Shown: in pieces, positions 16,126 through 29,038 of the stretch
How the letters are laid out: every line of letters starts with the position of its first letter
How positions within the stretch are numbered: position 1 is the first letter of the stretch
Origin: an uncultured Carboxylicivirga sp.
GTDB taxonomy: Bacteria; Bacteroidota; Bacteroidia; Bacteroidales; Marinilabiliaceae
Direction: 5' to 3'
Assembly: GCA_947491945.1 (NCBI GenBank)
Contig: CANLLN010000018.1
Coordinates: 37,918-101,917, forward strand
Length of the DNA: 64,000 bases
Position numbers and translations under genes: made by a program
The notes under the pieces: generated by a model
What the model was told of the DNA's origin: nothing
What the model saw: only the letters and a program-made list of their open reading frames with translations
Databases searched by the model: none

Positions 16126-17661
16126 ATGAAATATCTTTTATTCTTTATTTTATATACAGCAGTTATTCCAACCTGCTTAAGTCAGGTTGAGAAGCCCAAT
16201 GTGATCCTTATTATGTGCGATGATCTGAACGACTACCAGGGTGTTTTTGGCGGTCATCCACAGGCACAAACACCTCATATTGACGCCATGGCAGCTGCTG
16301 GTGTACAGTTTATCAATGCGCAATCCAATGTGCCGGTTTGCCAGCCATCACGCAATAGTCTCTTCACTGGCGTATATCCGCATGATTCCAACGATTTTGG
16401 CTGGACAGGCCGTACCAAGCAAATGGTGTTGAAGCACAACAAAACCTTGATGCAGCTTTTTCAGGAAAATGGTTATTACACCCTTGGAACAGGTAAATTG
16501 CTACACGGTAATAACGAAACAAAATCATGGGATGAGTGGGGAATGAATACCAAGCACAATTATGGACCGTTTCCTTTTGATGGTGAGAAAATGGTGGCCC
16601 ACCCGAAAGTGCCACAGCCCTATCAGTCAATTGGACCTGTCGATGGCTCATATGGCCGTTTATCAACCTGTGATTCATGGGTATATGGAAGGGATAAGAA
16701 GCCATTTAATTATGAGAGTGATGATAAGCGTGACCTGATGCAGGATGAGTTGCATGCGCAATGGGCGAGTAATAAGCTGAAAGAACTGGAGGCGAAAGAT
16801 AGTTCTCAGCCTTTTTTTATGGGTGTTGGATTTGTCAATCCGCATACCCCCTTACATGCACCTGATCGTTTTTTTGATATGTTCCCAATTGAGGAACTGG
16901 AGCTGGCTCCCTGGTTAGAAAATGATGCTGAAGATACCTTCCTGAAGTATAATATCAATCCTAATAACAAAGGCTTTAGATACTATCGTACAATACTTGA
17001 GTCTTATAATGGCGATCGTGAGTTAGCATTAAAGCATTTCTTACAGGCTTACCTGGCTTGTGTGGCTTTTGTTGATGAACAGATTGGAAAGGTGTTGGAT
17101 ACCTTGGAAAAAACCAAATTTAAGGATAACACTATTGTGATTCTGACAGCCGACCATGGTTGGCAGATGGGAGAGAAAAATTACCTGTTTAAGAATTCGC
17201 CATGGGATGAAAGTTCCCGTGTGCCAATGGTGATAATGGCACCTGATGCCCATGTTGGAGCAAAGGTTGAGCAGCCTGTTTCTTTGATAGATATATATCC
17301 AACCTTATTAGATTACTGTAATTTATCAGGAAGTAACACAATTAATGAAGAAGGTGGGAAATTAGGAGGCTATAGCATGTTGCCATTGTTAGATAATGAT
17401 GAGGAAACAATTTGGCGTGGACCGAGGGGAGCATTAACTATTGTTGGAAATATCGGGTCTTCGACTGCTATTGAAGAACAACATTATTCGTACCGTACAA
17501 AAGATTGGCGATATATTCGTTATGCAGATGGTACGGAAGAGTTGTACCACCATAAAAATGATCCTCATGAGTGGAAGAACTTAGTTGATGATAATAAGTA
17601 CAAGATGGTAAAACTTAGCTTGTATAAAGAGGTTTGCGAAATATTAGGTGTAAAACTATAG
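16126..17661 (+). CDS. S1 sulfatase, iduronate-2-sulfatase-like (copy 1)
   Basis: A 511-residue periplasmic sulfatase with a signal peptide cut near residue 19 (TCLSQ). C72 in VCQPSRNSLFTG is the residue matured to formylglycine. The metal-binding start VILIMCDDLNDYQG and the late TADHGWQMGEKNYLFKNSPWDESSRVPM segment are characteristic of the iduronate-2-sulfatase-like group (probably CAZy/SulfAtlas subfamily S1_7). It removes O-linked sulfate from a saccharide. It is closely related to the protein encoded at 21813, with shared FGGHPQA, NSLFTGVYPH and KHFLQAYLACVAFVDEQ, and more distantly to the one at 33737. It is probably in one transcript with the next sulfatase, which begins 11 bases after its stop. 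Confidence 0.9.
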   Translation: MKYLLFFILYTAVIPTCLSQVEKPNVILIMCDDLNDYQGVFGGHPQAQTPHIDAMAAAGVQFINAQSNVPVCQPSRNSLFTGVYPHDSNDFGWTGRTKQMVLKHNKTLMQLFQENGYYTLGTGKLLHGNNETKSWDEWGMNTKHNYGPFPFDGEKMVAHPKVPQPYQSIGPVDGSYGRLSTCDSWVYGRDKKPFNYESDDKRDLMQDELHAQWASNKLKELEAKDSSQPFFMGVGFVNPHTPLHAPDRFFDMFPIEELELAPWLENDAEDTFLKYNINPNNKGFRYYRTILESYNGDRELALKHFLQAYLACVAFVDEQIGKVLDTLEKTKFKDNTIVILTADHGWQMGEKNYLFKNSPWDESSRVPMVIMAPDAHVGAKVEQPVSLIDIYPTLLDYCNLSGSNTINEEGGKLGGYSMLPLLDNDEETIWRGPRGALTIVGNIGSSTAIEEQHYSYRTKDWRYIRYADGTEELYHHKNDPHEWKNLVDDNKYKMVKLSLYKEVCEILGVKL

Positions 17662-17672
17662 AAACAGAGATT

Positions 17673-19079
17673 ATGAAAATTATTAATATTGTAGCCATTG
17701 TTCTTGCTGTAGTTTGTTCATCAGCCATAGATACTTACGCAAAAGTAAAAAAGCTTAAACCCAATTTAATTGTAATCATGGCCGATGACCTTGGCTATGC
17801 TGATGTGGGCTTTAATGGTTGTAAAGATATTCCAACACCTAACATTGACCGAATAGCCAGCGAAGGCGTGAAGTTCACTAATGGTTATACCTCCTATTCG
17901 GTATGTAGTCCTAGTCGTGCTGGTTTTTTAACAGGTCGTTACCAGCAGCGTTTTGGTTTTGAACGTAACCCGCAATATCGTCCTGATGATCCTGATATGG
18001 GACTGACCACCGATGAAATGATCATAGCGGAATCATTGGCTCAGGTAGGTTATCAATCTACTGTCATTGGAAAATGGCACATGGGAGCTCATAAGGCAAC
18101 ACATCATCCCCTTAACAGAGGTTTTGCCGAATTCTTCGGGCACCTGGGCGGAGGACACCGTTATTTTCCTGAGGAATTAACCATCAAAGATAGTTATGCC
18201 ATATCAGGTGAACATGATAGCTATCGCACCTGGATAATGCGAAATCATACGCCTGTAAAAACAAGTAAATACCTGACGGATGAGTTTTCTGATGAAGCGG
18301 TCAGCTTTATTAAACGTCATGCTAATGAGCCTTTCTTCCTGTTTCTATCTTACAATGCACCCCACGGACCATTACAAGCTACGGATGAATACCTTCAGCG
18401 CTTTCCTGATATTAAAGATACCAAGCGTAAAACCTATGCCGCCATGGTAAGTGCTCTGGACGATGGTGTTGGTCGCGTGCTTGAAACATTAGAAGATTTA
18501 GCCATTGATGATAATACAATCATCTTTTTCTTATCGGATAATGGAGGCCCGGAGACAAAGAATGCATCTGATAATGGGCCTCTGCGTGAAGGAAAAAGCT
18601 CACATTATGAGGGTGGATACCGTGTGCCATTTGCTATGCGCTGGAAAAGTCAGGTTGATGCAACGGTTTATGATTTTCCAATATCATCACTCGATATTTT
18701 TGCTACTATCTCGGCATTGGCTAAATCGCCCATTAATAAGGATAAACCCTTGGATGGCGTTAACCTCATTCCGTATGTTACTGGAAATAGCAATAAAGCA
18801 CCACATCAAAATATCTATTTAAGAAAGTTTGATCAGCAACGTTATTGTGTACGAGATGGTGATTACAAATTAGTTATGCATAATAATGGGAAAACAAAGG
18901 AATTGTATAACCTCAGTGAGGATATTGGAGAGCAAAATAATTTAGCTGACCAAATGCCTGAGAAAGTGAAAGAATTGGAATTAATACTAAATGAGTGGAC
19001 CTCTGAATTGATAGATCCTACTTTTCTTGGCCTGATACATTCTGAAGCCTGGAAGAAGGAAGGGCGTAAGGCTAAGTGA
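17673..19079 (+). CDS. S1 sulfatase, GALNS-like (copy A1)
   Basis: A 468-residue exported sulfatase. ATG at 17673 gives a proper signal peptide (NIVAIVLAVVCSSAIDTYA); an earlier TTG at 17634 lies inside the previous gene and is rejected. The formylglycine cysteine is C78 in SVCSPSRAGFLTGRY, and the metal site begins IVIMADDLGYADVG. IGKWHMG, HAN-EPFFLFLSYNAPHGPLQ and SDNGGPETKNASDNGPLREGK follow in the usual order. It resembles N-acetylgalactosamine-6-sulfatase-type arylsulfatases that act on galactose- or GalNAc-type sulfates. Its closest relative in the window is the sulfatase at 56013 (both contain GHLGGGH/GYLGGGH and a similar FGF..NP loop). Confidence 0.9.
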   Translation: MKIINIVAIVLAVVCSSAIDTYAKVKKLKPNLIVIMADDLGYADVGFNGCKDIPTPNIDRIASEGVKFTNGYTSYSVCSPSRAGFLTGRYQQRFGFERNPQYRPDDPDMGLTTDEMIIAESLAQVGYQSTVIGKWHMGAHKATHHPLNRGFAEFFGHLGGGHRYFPEELTIKDSYAISGEHDSYRTWIMRNHTPVKTSKYLTDEFSDEAVSFIKRHANEPFFLFLSYNAPHGPLQATDEYLQRFPDIKDTKRKTYAAMVSALDDGVGRVLETLEDLAIDDNTIIFFLSDNGGPETKNASDNGPLREGKSSHYEGGYRVPFAMRWKSQVDATVYDFPISSLDIFATISALAKSPINKDKPLDGVNLIPYVTGNSNKAPHQNIYLRKFDQQRYCVRDGDYKLVMHNNGKTKELYNLSEDIGEQNNLADQMPEKVKELELILNEWTSELIDPTFLGLIHSEAWKKEGRKAK

Positions 19080-19240
19080 AATTAAACTAGGAATTGACAA
19101 ATTCTCCTGAAGAATCAATAAGAAGTTTGGTTAAAACCTGGTTGTCTTTGGATAATAAACGCTCAAACCAATCATCAGTAAACCAGTACTTTTGAATATT
19201 GCTCAAACCGGGCTTTTAACCGTTAAAAAAGTAATTTAAT

Positions 19241-21604
19241 ATGAGGCGAGTTGTTTTGTTAATATACATGGCTGTAATGACTAGCGGCGTTATGGCACAG
19301 ACAGTTGTTTTTTCTGATGATTTTGAATCATATGCTCTTAATGATGAGTTAGCAACACTTGGATATGTCTTTATTAAAAAGGCAGATTATCCAGGAACTA
19401 TTAGCACCTCTGTTCAGAGCAACAATGGCAATCATTACGCTGCCTGTGTAGCCAGCGAAAACGGTCAGACCCTCATGCAGCTGCGTAAGGAAGTTGATGT
19501 TACTGCAGGCAAACAATACAAGCTGAGCATTAAAACAACCAGTCCATTTAAACGTCATTTACGCGTTTATCAATCCGATGGTATCACATTATTAAATCAA
19601 GGTGAAGATTTTACGCCATCAGAAGAGCAGAAGACGCGATGGATAGATCATGAGATGACTTTTACAGCAGGAGCCGGTATGAATACGGTGTACGTCGGTG
19701 TCTTCCACAATTGGTCGGGCACGCTGTTAGTGGATGAAATAAAAGTGGAGGAAGTCGCATTTACCGAGATAAGCGATTATTACATCAGTAGTTCAGAAGG
19801 TGACGATGCCAACGATGGCACCATAGATGCACCTTTCCAATCTTTAGAAAGAATTAGTCAGGCACCACTAAAGCCCGGTAATACCGTTAATTTTAAATGT
19901 GGGGATCGTTTCGATGGTCATTTTGTTGTAAATGGTTCAGGTACATTGGAAAATCCCATTACCATAACTTCATACGGAGAAGGTAATAAACCAATTATTA
20001 CCGGGGAAGTAGGATCTGCAGCCGGTGGCGATTATCAGGAAGCTATTTTAGTGGAGAATCACGATAACCTTATTTTTGATGGTTTGGAGATTAATAATGA
20101 ACGAACAGTCAACCGAGCAGGCGTGGATGAAACCGATGCCTATGGTATTTATGTCTTAAATACCGGAGCAGAAATCATGCGTAATTTTGTCTTCCGAAAT
20201 ATGACTTTTCAGAATGTATATGCACCAAAGCCCATTTTACAAGGTGAGGGGGAAGATGCTTTTAATGGATTAGAGGTGGCTGCTGTTCGATTCTATACAG
20301 CCAAAAACACCGTTGCTGGTCAGGAAAAGAATATCCAGGATGTTCTGATGGAAGACTGTTATTTCACCGACTTACAACGCTTAGGTGTTCATATGAAGCA
20401 TGCTGGTGGAGCCGACGGAATTGGTGATGAAATAATTAATCGAAATATGAACCTGGTCTTTCGTAATAATGAATTTCATTATACAGGTGGAACATGCATA
20501 TTACCTACAAAAACATACAATTGCTTAATTGAGGACAACCTGTTTAATCACCCAGGTTCCGATGTTGATCCGCGTATGCCTAACCGTGGCAGCTCGGTTT
20601 GGACCTGGCGTTGTTACAATACTGTTATTCAGCGTAACCGTTGCATTAGCACCAGAGGTTACCTTGATTCACATGGTATTCATATCGATCACGAAAACCA
20701 CAACACCTTTGTACAGTACAACTATATGGAAGATTGTGAAGGTGGTTTTGTTGAGATTCTAGGCGGAAACGTTAATGCTGTCTATCGTTTTAATGTGAGT
20801 GTGAACGATGGGTGGCGCGATAACCCCAATTGGAAGAACAGCAATCATACCATTTGGATTAATCAAAATGCACCATCGGGCACACACTATTGCGACTATA
20901 GCTACATTTACAATAATACGGTTGTTATCGACCAACCATACGCAACTGCAATTGATGTGAATGCAAAAAACACGCACATCTTTAATAATATATTCTACTC
21001 AAGTAATGGTTCGGGCATTGGCACCAAACAGATGGTCATGAATAATAATGGCACAGAGCTGTTTATGGCGAACAATCTGTTCTTTGGAGGTGTGGCGCAA
21101 AACTTTATGAGTTTGGATGCTGCCCCAGTTACAGGTGACCCTTTATTCACAACGGAAGAAGACGAAGCTTCTGACAAATACCAGGTAAAATCTAATAGTC
21201 CTGCCATTAATGCCGGGGTCGCTAAACTAGGCCCGCCAATTCCCGGAGCTGGTGAAGGTATTTTTAAGGATATACCAGAATATCCTACAGTAGATTTTTA
21301 TGGTAATCCTATCGATTTTAATAACGAAACACCAAACATAGGAGCCTGTAATGTAAAGGAAACAATATCGGATATTGGCGACTATGCCCATTTACCCAAA
21401 TTAAATATCTCACCTAACCCATCTACTGGATTGGTGTTCATAAACGGGATTGAAAAGGAAAGTTGTGCAAGGGTATTCGACTTAAGAGGAAGGAAAGTGT
21501 TGGAACAAAATGTGATAAAACAAATGAATGTCGGACACATTGATTCTGGCTTGTATGTGCTATTGCTTGACGGTTATCAACCAATGAAATTAATGATTAA
21601 ATAA
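19241..21604 (+). CDS. Secreted parallel beta-helix protein with CBM-like domain and T9SS sorting signal
   Basis: A 787-residue protein. A signal peptide (residues 1-19) is followed by a beta-sandwich resembling carbohydrate-binding modules (about 22-170; FSDDFESYALND, LLVDEIKVEE). A right-handed parallel beta-helix follows (about 180-690), starting YYISSSEGDDANDGT and GNTVNFKCGDRFDGHF. The end (about 700-787; LNISPNPSTGLVFINGI, DSGLYVLLL, LMIK) is a type A T9SS sorting domain, so the protein is exported across the outer membrane and is probably cell-attached or released. A conserved cluster D476..H481-I-D483, then VQYNY, GGF and RFNVSVNDG is shared with the other two beta-helix proteins here and may mark the active site. 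It is probably a lyase or hydrolase of the target glycan; no named family was recognised. It is the only intact T9SS cargo in the window. Confidence 0.75.
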   Translation: MRRVVLLIYMAVMTSGVMAQTVVFSDDFESYALNDELATLGYVFIKKADYPGTISTSVQSNNGNHYAACVASENGQTLMQLRKEVDVTAGKQYKLSIKTTSPFKRHLRVYQSDGITLLNQGEDFTPSEEQKTRWIDHEMTFTAGAGMNTVYVGVFHNWSGTLLVDEIKVEEVAFTEISDYYISSSEGDDANDGTIDAPFQSLERISQAPLKPGNTVNFKCGDRFDGHFVVNGSGTLENPITITSYGEGNKPIITGEVGSAAGGDYQEAILVENHDNLIFDGLEINNERTVNRAGVDETDAYGIYVLNTGAEIMRNFVFRNMTFQNVYAPKPILQGEGEDAFNGLEVAAVRFYTAKNTVAGQEKNIQDVLMEDCYFTDLQRLGVHMKHAGGADGIGDEIINRNMNLVFRNNEFHYTGGTCILPTKTYNCLIEDNLFNHPGSDVDPRMPNRGSSVWTWRCYNTVIQRNRCISTRGYLDSHGIHIDHENHNTFVQYNYMEDCEGGFVEILGGNVNAVYRFNVSVNDGWRDNPNWKNSNHTIWINQNAPSGTHYCDYSYIYNNTVVIDQPYATAIDVNAKNTHIFNNIFYSSNGSGIGTKQMVMNNNGTELFMANNLFFGGVAQNFMSLDAAPVTGDPLFTTEEDEASDKYQVKSNSPAINAGVAKLGPPIPGAGEGIFKDIPEYPTVDFYGNPIDFNNETPNIGACNVKETISDIGDYAHLPKLNISPNPSTGLVFINGIEKESCARVFDLRGRKVLEQNVIKQMNVGHIDSGLYVLLLDGYQPMKLMIK

Positions 21605-21628
21605 ATACTACACTACACCAATTTTTAT

Positions 21629-21655
21629 GGGGAGGTCTAATGACTTCCCTTTTTT
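21629..21655 (+). terminator. Intrinsic terminator after the T9SS beta-helix gene
   Basis: GGGAGGTC (21630-21637), loop TAAT, GACTTCCC (21642-21649) with one G-T wobble pair, then six T residues. It lies 25 bases after the stop codon and separates this gene from the next sulfatase. Confidence 0.85.
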
Positions 21656-21812
21656 ACACCCAAGGCTTATGAATTTCCAAGTAAATGCATCCTGAGTTAA
21701 TATGCGTTGGAGCTGGACCTGATAATTATTGCCCATTATCAGATAATATTAGCGCTTTATTGCATTTGTTAATCATGTATTTTTACTTTTCATGTAAAGT
21801 GTAAAATTACAA

Positions 21813-23441
21813 ATGGATATGAATTTATTTCAAAGGTGTTTCTCCATAATAATATTAGCCTTGTTAATCGTTACATGTAAACAGGCAGATACGGTATCAT
21901 TAACAAAGCATCCAAATGTTATCCTAATCATGTGTGACGACCTGAACGACTACCAGGGTGCTTTTGGTGGTCATCCGCAAGCCCACACCCCCAATATTGA
22001 TAAACTGGCAGCATCGGGTGTACGCTTTATCAATGCTCAAACCAATATTGGCTTGTGTAACCCTTCACGCAATAGCTTATTTACAGGTGTCTATCCACAT
22101 CAATCACGTAATTTTGGCTTAGATACTAAATCGACCAAACAGCTATTTAAGAATAATAAAACCATCATGGAGCAATTCTCAGAAAAGGGCTATTACGTCA
22201 TGGGGAGCGGTAAACTATTGCATTCCAATCAAAAACATCTTTGGGATGAGTGGGGTGTTCAAATTAATAATTATGGCCCTTTCGCTTATGATGGCGAGAA
22301 ACAGGTCGGTCATCCATCGGTTCCGCAACCATTCCGCAGCATTGGTGATATCGATGGTTCTTATGCACCGTTATCTGATATACCCAAGTTTAAAGACGAT
22401 GAAGTAAAAGGGGAGAACGTAGGATGGACTTATTCCGGTAAAGACGGAAAAGTGTTTAACTACATTGATGAAACAAACCGTGACTTATTGCCTGATGAAC
22501 TGCATGCACAATGGGCGGCCAAACGAATCAAAGAAATGGATGTGCAAGAAAATGATCAGCCTTTTTTCATGGGAATTGGTTTTGTTCGTCCACACACACC
22601 CCTGTATGCACCTAAACGATTCTTTGATATGTTTCCCGTCGATGAACTTGAACTGCCGGTGATAAAAGCGAATGATGTTGATGATACCTATTACAAGGAC
22701 AACTATCCGGTTGAACGGACCAAGGATGATAAGTGGTATACCAACACTTCAAAAGGGCAGATGTACTCAAAGATGCTTACTCAGTCGTACGGTAATAATG
22801 AGGAGGAAGGCTTAAAACACTTTCTGCAGGCTTACCTGGCATGTGTTGCCTTTGTTGATGAGCAGGTAGGCGTTGTTCTGGATGCTTTGAACGATAGTCA
22901 GTTTGCTAAAAATACGATTGTAGTTTTAACCAGTGATCATGGCTGGCAGATGGGGCAAAAGCAATACTTGTTTAAGAACTCACCATGGGAAAACAGCACC
23001 CGTATTCCTCTGGTTGTGAATATGCCAGGAGTTAAACCAGGAACCTTAGTGGAACAACCTGTTTCATTGGTCGATATTTACCCGAGCTTGATTGATATTT
23101 GTAATCTGGGCAATCACAATAGAAAGAATGAAGAGGGTCTGCCATTGGGTGGATATAGTTTTAAGGCTTTGTTAAAAGATCCAACTTTTGATGATTGGAA
23201 TGGACCGAAAGGTGCACTCACGGCCATTGCTACCGATGTTGTTGATTACAACATAGAGGCACAAACATTTACTTATCGTACCCAAGAGTTTCGGTATATT
23301 ACTTATCCTGATGGTTCAGAGGAATTGTATGATTTAAATAATGATCCGTTTGAATGGCATAATCTGGCAAACGATCCAGCATATGCACCATCATTGAGCG
23401 AACTAAAAAAGCAAGTGAATGAGATTATCAATGGCCGATAG
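21813..23441 (+). CDS. S1 sulfatase lipoprotein, iduronate-2-sulfatase-like (copy 2)
   Basis: A 542-residue sulfatase with a lipoprotein signal (LALLIVTC, lipid cysteine C22) not followed by acidic residues, which suggests it faces the periplasm. The formylglycine cysteine is C82 in GLCNPSRNSLFTG; Asn after the Cys is permitted by the C-x-P-S-R rule. It shares long runs of conserved motifs with the sulfatase at 16126 (CDDLNDYQGAFGGHPQA, SDHGWQMGQKQYLFKNSPWE), so the two are paralogues. An insertion around residues 195-215 (KDDEVKGENVGW) separates it from copy 1 and may change the subsite. It stands alone between a terminator at 21629 and a 423-base gap, so probably has its own promoter. Confidence 0.9.
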   Translation: MDMNLFQRCFSIIILALLIVTCKQADTVSLTKHPNVILIMCDDLNDYQGAFGGHPQAHTPNIDKLAASGVRFINAQTNIGLCNPSRNSLFTGVYPHQSRNFGLDTKSTKQLFKNNKTIMEQFSEKGYYVMGSGKLLHSNQKHLWDEWGVQINNYGPFAYDGEKQVGHPSVPQPFRSIGDIDGSYAPLSDIPKFKDDEVKGENVGWTYSGKDGKVFNYIDETNRDLLPDELHAQWAAKRIKEMDVQENDQPFFMGIGFVRPHTPLYAPKRFFDMFPVDELELPVIKANDVDDTYYKDNYPVERTKDDKWYTNTSKGQMYSKMLTQSYGNNEEEGLKHFLQAYLACVAFVDEQVGVVLDALNDSQFAKNTIVVLTSDHGWQMGQKQYLFKNSPWENSTRIPLVVNMPGVKPGTLVEQPVSLVDIYPSLIDICNLGNHNRKNEEGLPLGGYSFKALLKDPTFDDWNGPKGALTAIATDVVDYNIEAQTFTYRTQEFRYITYPDGSEELYDLNNDPFEWHNLANDPAYAPSLSELKKQVNEIINGR

Positions 23442-23864
23442 ATAAATCAACCATCATGTACGAGTGTATTGTTCTTTGGGAAACACGAAGATGAAGCACA
23501 TGGAATGACCAACTAACAAAAAAAGTATTGGATAAAAAACTACCATCCTTTATTTCTAAATCAAAACCTATTAGGTAGCTAATGATAAAAGTAATATACC
23601 GTCATTGCTTGTTGATGAGCAAATTATTGACTATTTCCTGTAGACTTTTAACTCTCTCTATGTGTCGTGTAATCAGCACTCTGGACTTTATGAGTGCATG
23701 AGAATGCATTCATTGGTAAAAATAAAAAAACACAGAATTAAGCAAAAATGTGCTATTATTTGGATAAAATAGGCACCTCTTTTTTCTATAAAAACTACAT
23801 CTTGCCATTGCATATTTACGCGTGCATAAAGCATTTAATACTCATTGAAAAATCAATCATATAG
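23442..23864. other. Intergenic region before the LacZ-type GH2 gene
   Basis: No gene is visible in 423 bases. The region is AT-rich and includes a 10-base palindrome GAATGCATTC (23702-23711) and likely promoter DNA for the GH2 gene. No clear -33/-7 pair was found. Confidence 0.4.
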
Positions 23865-26990
<3,126 letters not shown>

Positions 26991-27046
26991 TCATATTTAA
27001 TAAAGATAGTTAGAGTGCTTTTTTTCATAAATTTTAGATTTGTATT

Positions 27047-27086
27047 AAGTATAAATAACCATTATAAGGAGTGGTTATTTATACTT
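27047..27086 (+). promoter_or_regulatory. 15-bp inverted repeat in the leader of the HEAT-type sulfatase gene
   Basis: AAGTATAAATAACCA (27047-27061) pairs perfectly with TGGTTATTTATACTT (27072-27086) around a ten-base loop containing AAGGAG. It ends 26 bases before the ATG at 27113. It could be an operator, a leader hairpin or a weak terminator; no long T-run follows. Confidence 0.5.
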
Positions 27087-27112
27087 TTACATTTAACCCA
27101 AAACACCACCAG

Positions 27113-29023
27113 ATGCTAATAAAAAGTTCTTTGCCTTTAATGCTCATAATGCTTTTTGGGATGTTTACATCATGCCAGACTAAGCTATTAGAACAACCAA
27201 ACATCCTTTGGATAACCATTGAAGATACTTCGCCACATTTTATCGGCTGTTATGGTAATGAAGATGCCCGAACACCAGTTATTGATCATCTGGCCATGGA
27301 TGGTGTTCGTTTTACCAATGCCTTTTCAACCGGAACCGTTTGTTCGCCAAGCCGCACGGCCATCATTACAGGCGTGAAAACTTACAAAACAGGAACTGGA
27401 AATCATCGCAGTGCTATTGCGGTACCAAATTATATGAAAGGTTTTCCATACTACCTTCAACAACTAGGGTATTATACTTCCAACAATAAAAAGACAGATT
27501 ATAATGTAGGCGACGAAAAAGCCTATACCGTTGAAGCCTGGCACGAGAGTGCTGATACAGCAGGTTGGTGGAACAGGGCAGAGGGGCAACCATTCTTTGC
27601 AGTCTTCAATTTTATGGATTCACACCAATCGCGCACAATGACACACACCTATGGTTGGTATAAGAAGCAGGTACTAAATGAGTTGGCTGCTGAAGAACGT
27701 ATAGGTGAGAATGACTTTGATATGCCTCCATTTTATAACGATACGCCTGCTATGCGTAAGCAGTTTGCCCGGGTTTATAACTCCCTCAAGCTGACTGATA
27801 ATAAAATTGGCGCCTTATTGCAACGATTGGAAGCTGATGGATTAAAGGAAAATACCGTTATCATTTTCTATGCCGATCATGGTGAAGGTATTCCACGAGG
27901 TAAAACCAATGGTATCAACCTGGGCTATCGGGTGCCGTTTATTATGTGGTTTCCTGAAAAATATAAGCATTTATCTCCCTGGGGAACCAATGGTGTGGTT
28001 ACCGATGAGTTGGTTAGTTTTGAAGATTTAGCGCCAACTGTTATTAGTTTGGCTGGTGGTGAAATTCCTGAGCACATGACAGGTCGTATTATGATGGGCG
28101 AAAATCGGTCTAAAAGAGCCGAACATTTGGTGTTGTCGTCCGATAGAGCGGATAATGGCATTGACCTGGTTCGAACAGTAACCAATGGAAAGTACCTTTA
28201 TTCGCGTAATTTTATGCCTTTTATCCCTGAAGCCAGGTACATACGTTACATGGAGATAAGCGATATCAAGCAGCAGATGCGTCGCGATTATGAACAAAAT
28301 CTGCTTAATCCTGTACAAAAACGACTGTTTGAAGCACGTCCTGCCGAGTATCTTTACAACATTGAAGATGATGTGTGGGAGTTGAACAATCTGGTTGACG
28401 ATGAAAAGCACCAGGAGGTACTCAATGAGATGAGACAACTGCTTAAACAGGAAATGCTGGAAGCAAGAGATGTGATGCTGTTGCCCGAATATGAGCTGGA
28501 GATGCTTGCTCAAGAACAGACTCCTTACGAATATCGATTAAGTGATAGTTATGCCATCAATGATATTTTGGCGAGTGCCTGGTTATCCGGCGATAGAAGC
28601 AAAGAAGCAGCAACAAAGCAAGTGCAGAATTTATCACATCCTGATAAAATTGTTCGTTATTGGGCGGCAGTAGGTTTGCGGTCTCAATCAAAAGAACAAT
28701 TGCAGCCTTTTGAAAAAGAGATAAAACAAGCGATGTCTGATGAATATGCACCGGTGGCCATTACAGCTGCAGCCATGGCTTATAATCAGTTTAATAGTAG
28801 TGAAGCACAATCAGTATTAAAGAGCTATTTGCTTCATGAAAATGATATGCTGGCCTTATTGACGATTCATTACTTAATGTATGTGGATAATAAGCAGCCT
28901 TTTGCAGAAACAGTAAGAGCTTCGCGTGAGATGAAAGGCAGAACCTATAATCCTAAGGCAGCCGCTGTTGATTTTTTAGGTAGTTTAGGTTTAGTTCCTA
29001 ATAATCCATCGTACCGTCAATAA
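27113..29023 (+). CDS. S1 sulfatase lipoprotein with C-terminal HEAT-like extension
   Basis: A 636-residue lipoprotein (MFGMFTSC-type lipobox, C21). ATG at 27113 is chosen because an in-frame GTG at 27071 lies in the loop of an inverted repeat and would hide the signal peptide. The formylglycine cysteine is C77 in VCSPSRTAIITG; the metal site begins ILWITIEDTSPHFIGCYG, a variant start seen in a separate sulfatase group (likely S1_8). FYADHGEGIPRGK and GYRVPFIMWFPEKY complete the fold. After residue about 470 there are roughly 165 residues of short helices (IVRYWAAVGLRSQ, PVAITAAAMAYNQFN, MLALLTIHYLMYV) that look like HEAT repeats. It is the only sulfatase in the window with this extension and has no close paralogue here. 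Confidence 0.88.
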   Translation: MLIKSSLPLMLIMLFGMFTSCQTKLLEQPNILWITIEDTSPHFIGCYGNEDARTPVIDHLAMDGVRFTNAFSTGTVCSPSRTAIITGVKTYKTGTGNHRSAIAVPNYMKGFPYYLQQLGYYTSNNKKTDYNVGDEKAYTVEAWHESADTAGWWNRAEGQPFFAVFNFMDSHQSRTMTHTYGWYKKQVLNELAAEERIGENDFDMPPFYNDTPAMRKQFARVYNSLKLTDNKIGALLQRLEADGLKENTVIIFYADHGEGIPRGKTNGINLGYRVPFIMWFPEKYKHLSPWGTNGVVTDELVSFEDLAPTVISLAGGEIPEHMTGRIMMGENRSKRAEHLVLSSDRADNGIDLVRTVTNGKYLYSRNFMPFIPEARYIRYMEISDIKQQMRRDYEQNLLNPVQKRLFEARPAEYLYNIEDDVWELNNLVDDEKHQEVLNEMRQLLKQEMLEARDVMLLPEYELEMLAQEQTPYEYRLSDSYAINDILASAWLSGDRSKEAATKQVQNLSHPDKIVRYWAAVGLRSQSKEQLQPFEKEIKQAMSDEYAPVAITAAAMAYNQFNSSEAQSVLKSYLLHENDMLALLTIHYLMYVDNKQPFAETVRASREMKGRTYNPKAAAVDFLGSLGLVPNNPSYRQ

Positions 29024-29038
29024 ATTAAATTGGTATTT

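Noticed and set aside
19080..19240. Short open frame encoding SPEESIRSLVKTWLSLDNKR
   Set aside because: Only about 34 codons, preceded by a stop, no start with good context; likely leftover intergenic sequence.
28028..28513. 161-codon minus-strand open frame opposite the HEAT-type sulfatase
   Set aside because: It lies wholly within a well-supported gene and its translation has no domain-like composition; the same applies to minus-strand frames at 51001-51405, 62745-63155 and 9623-10012.
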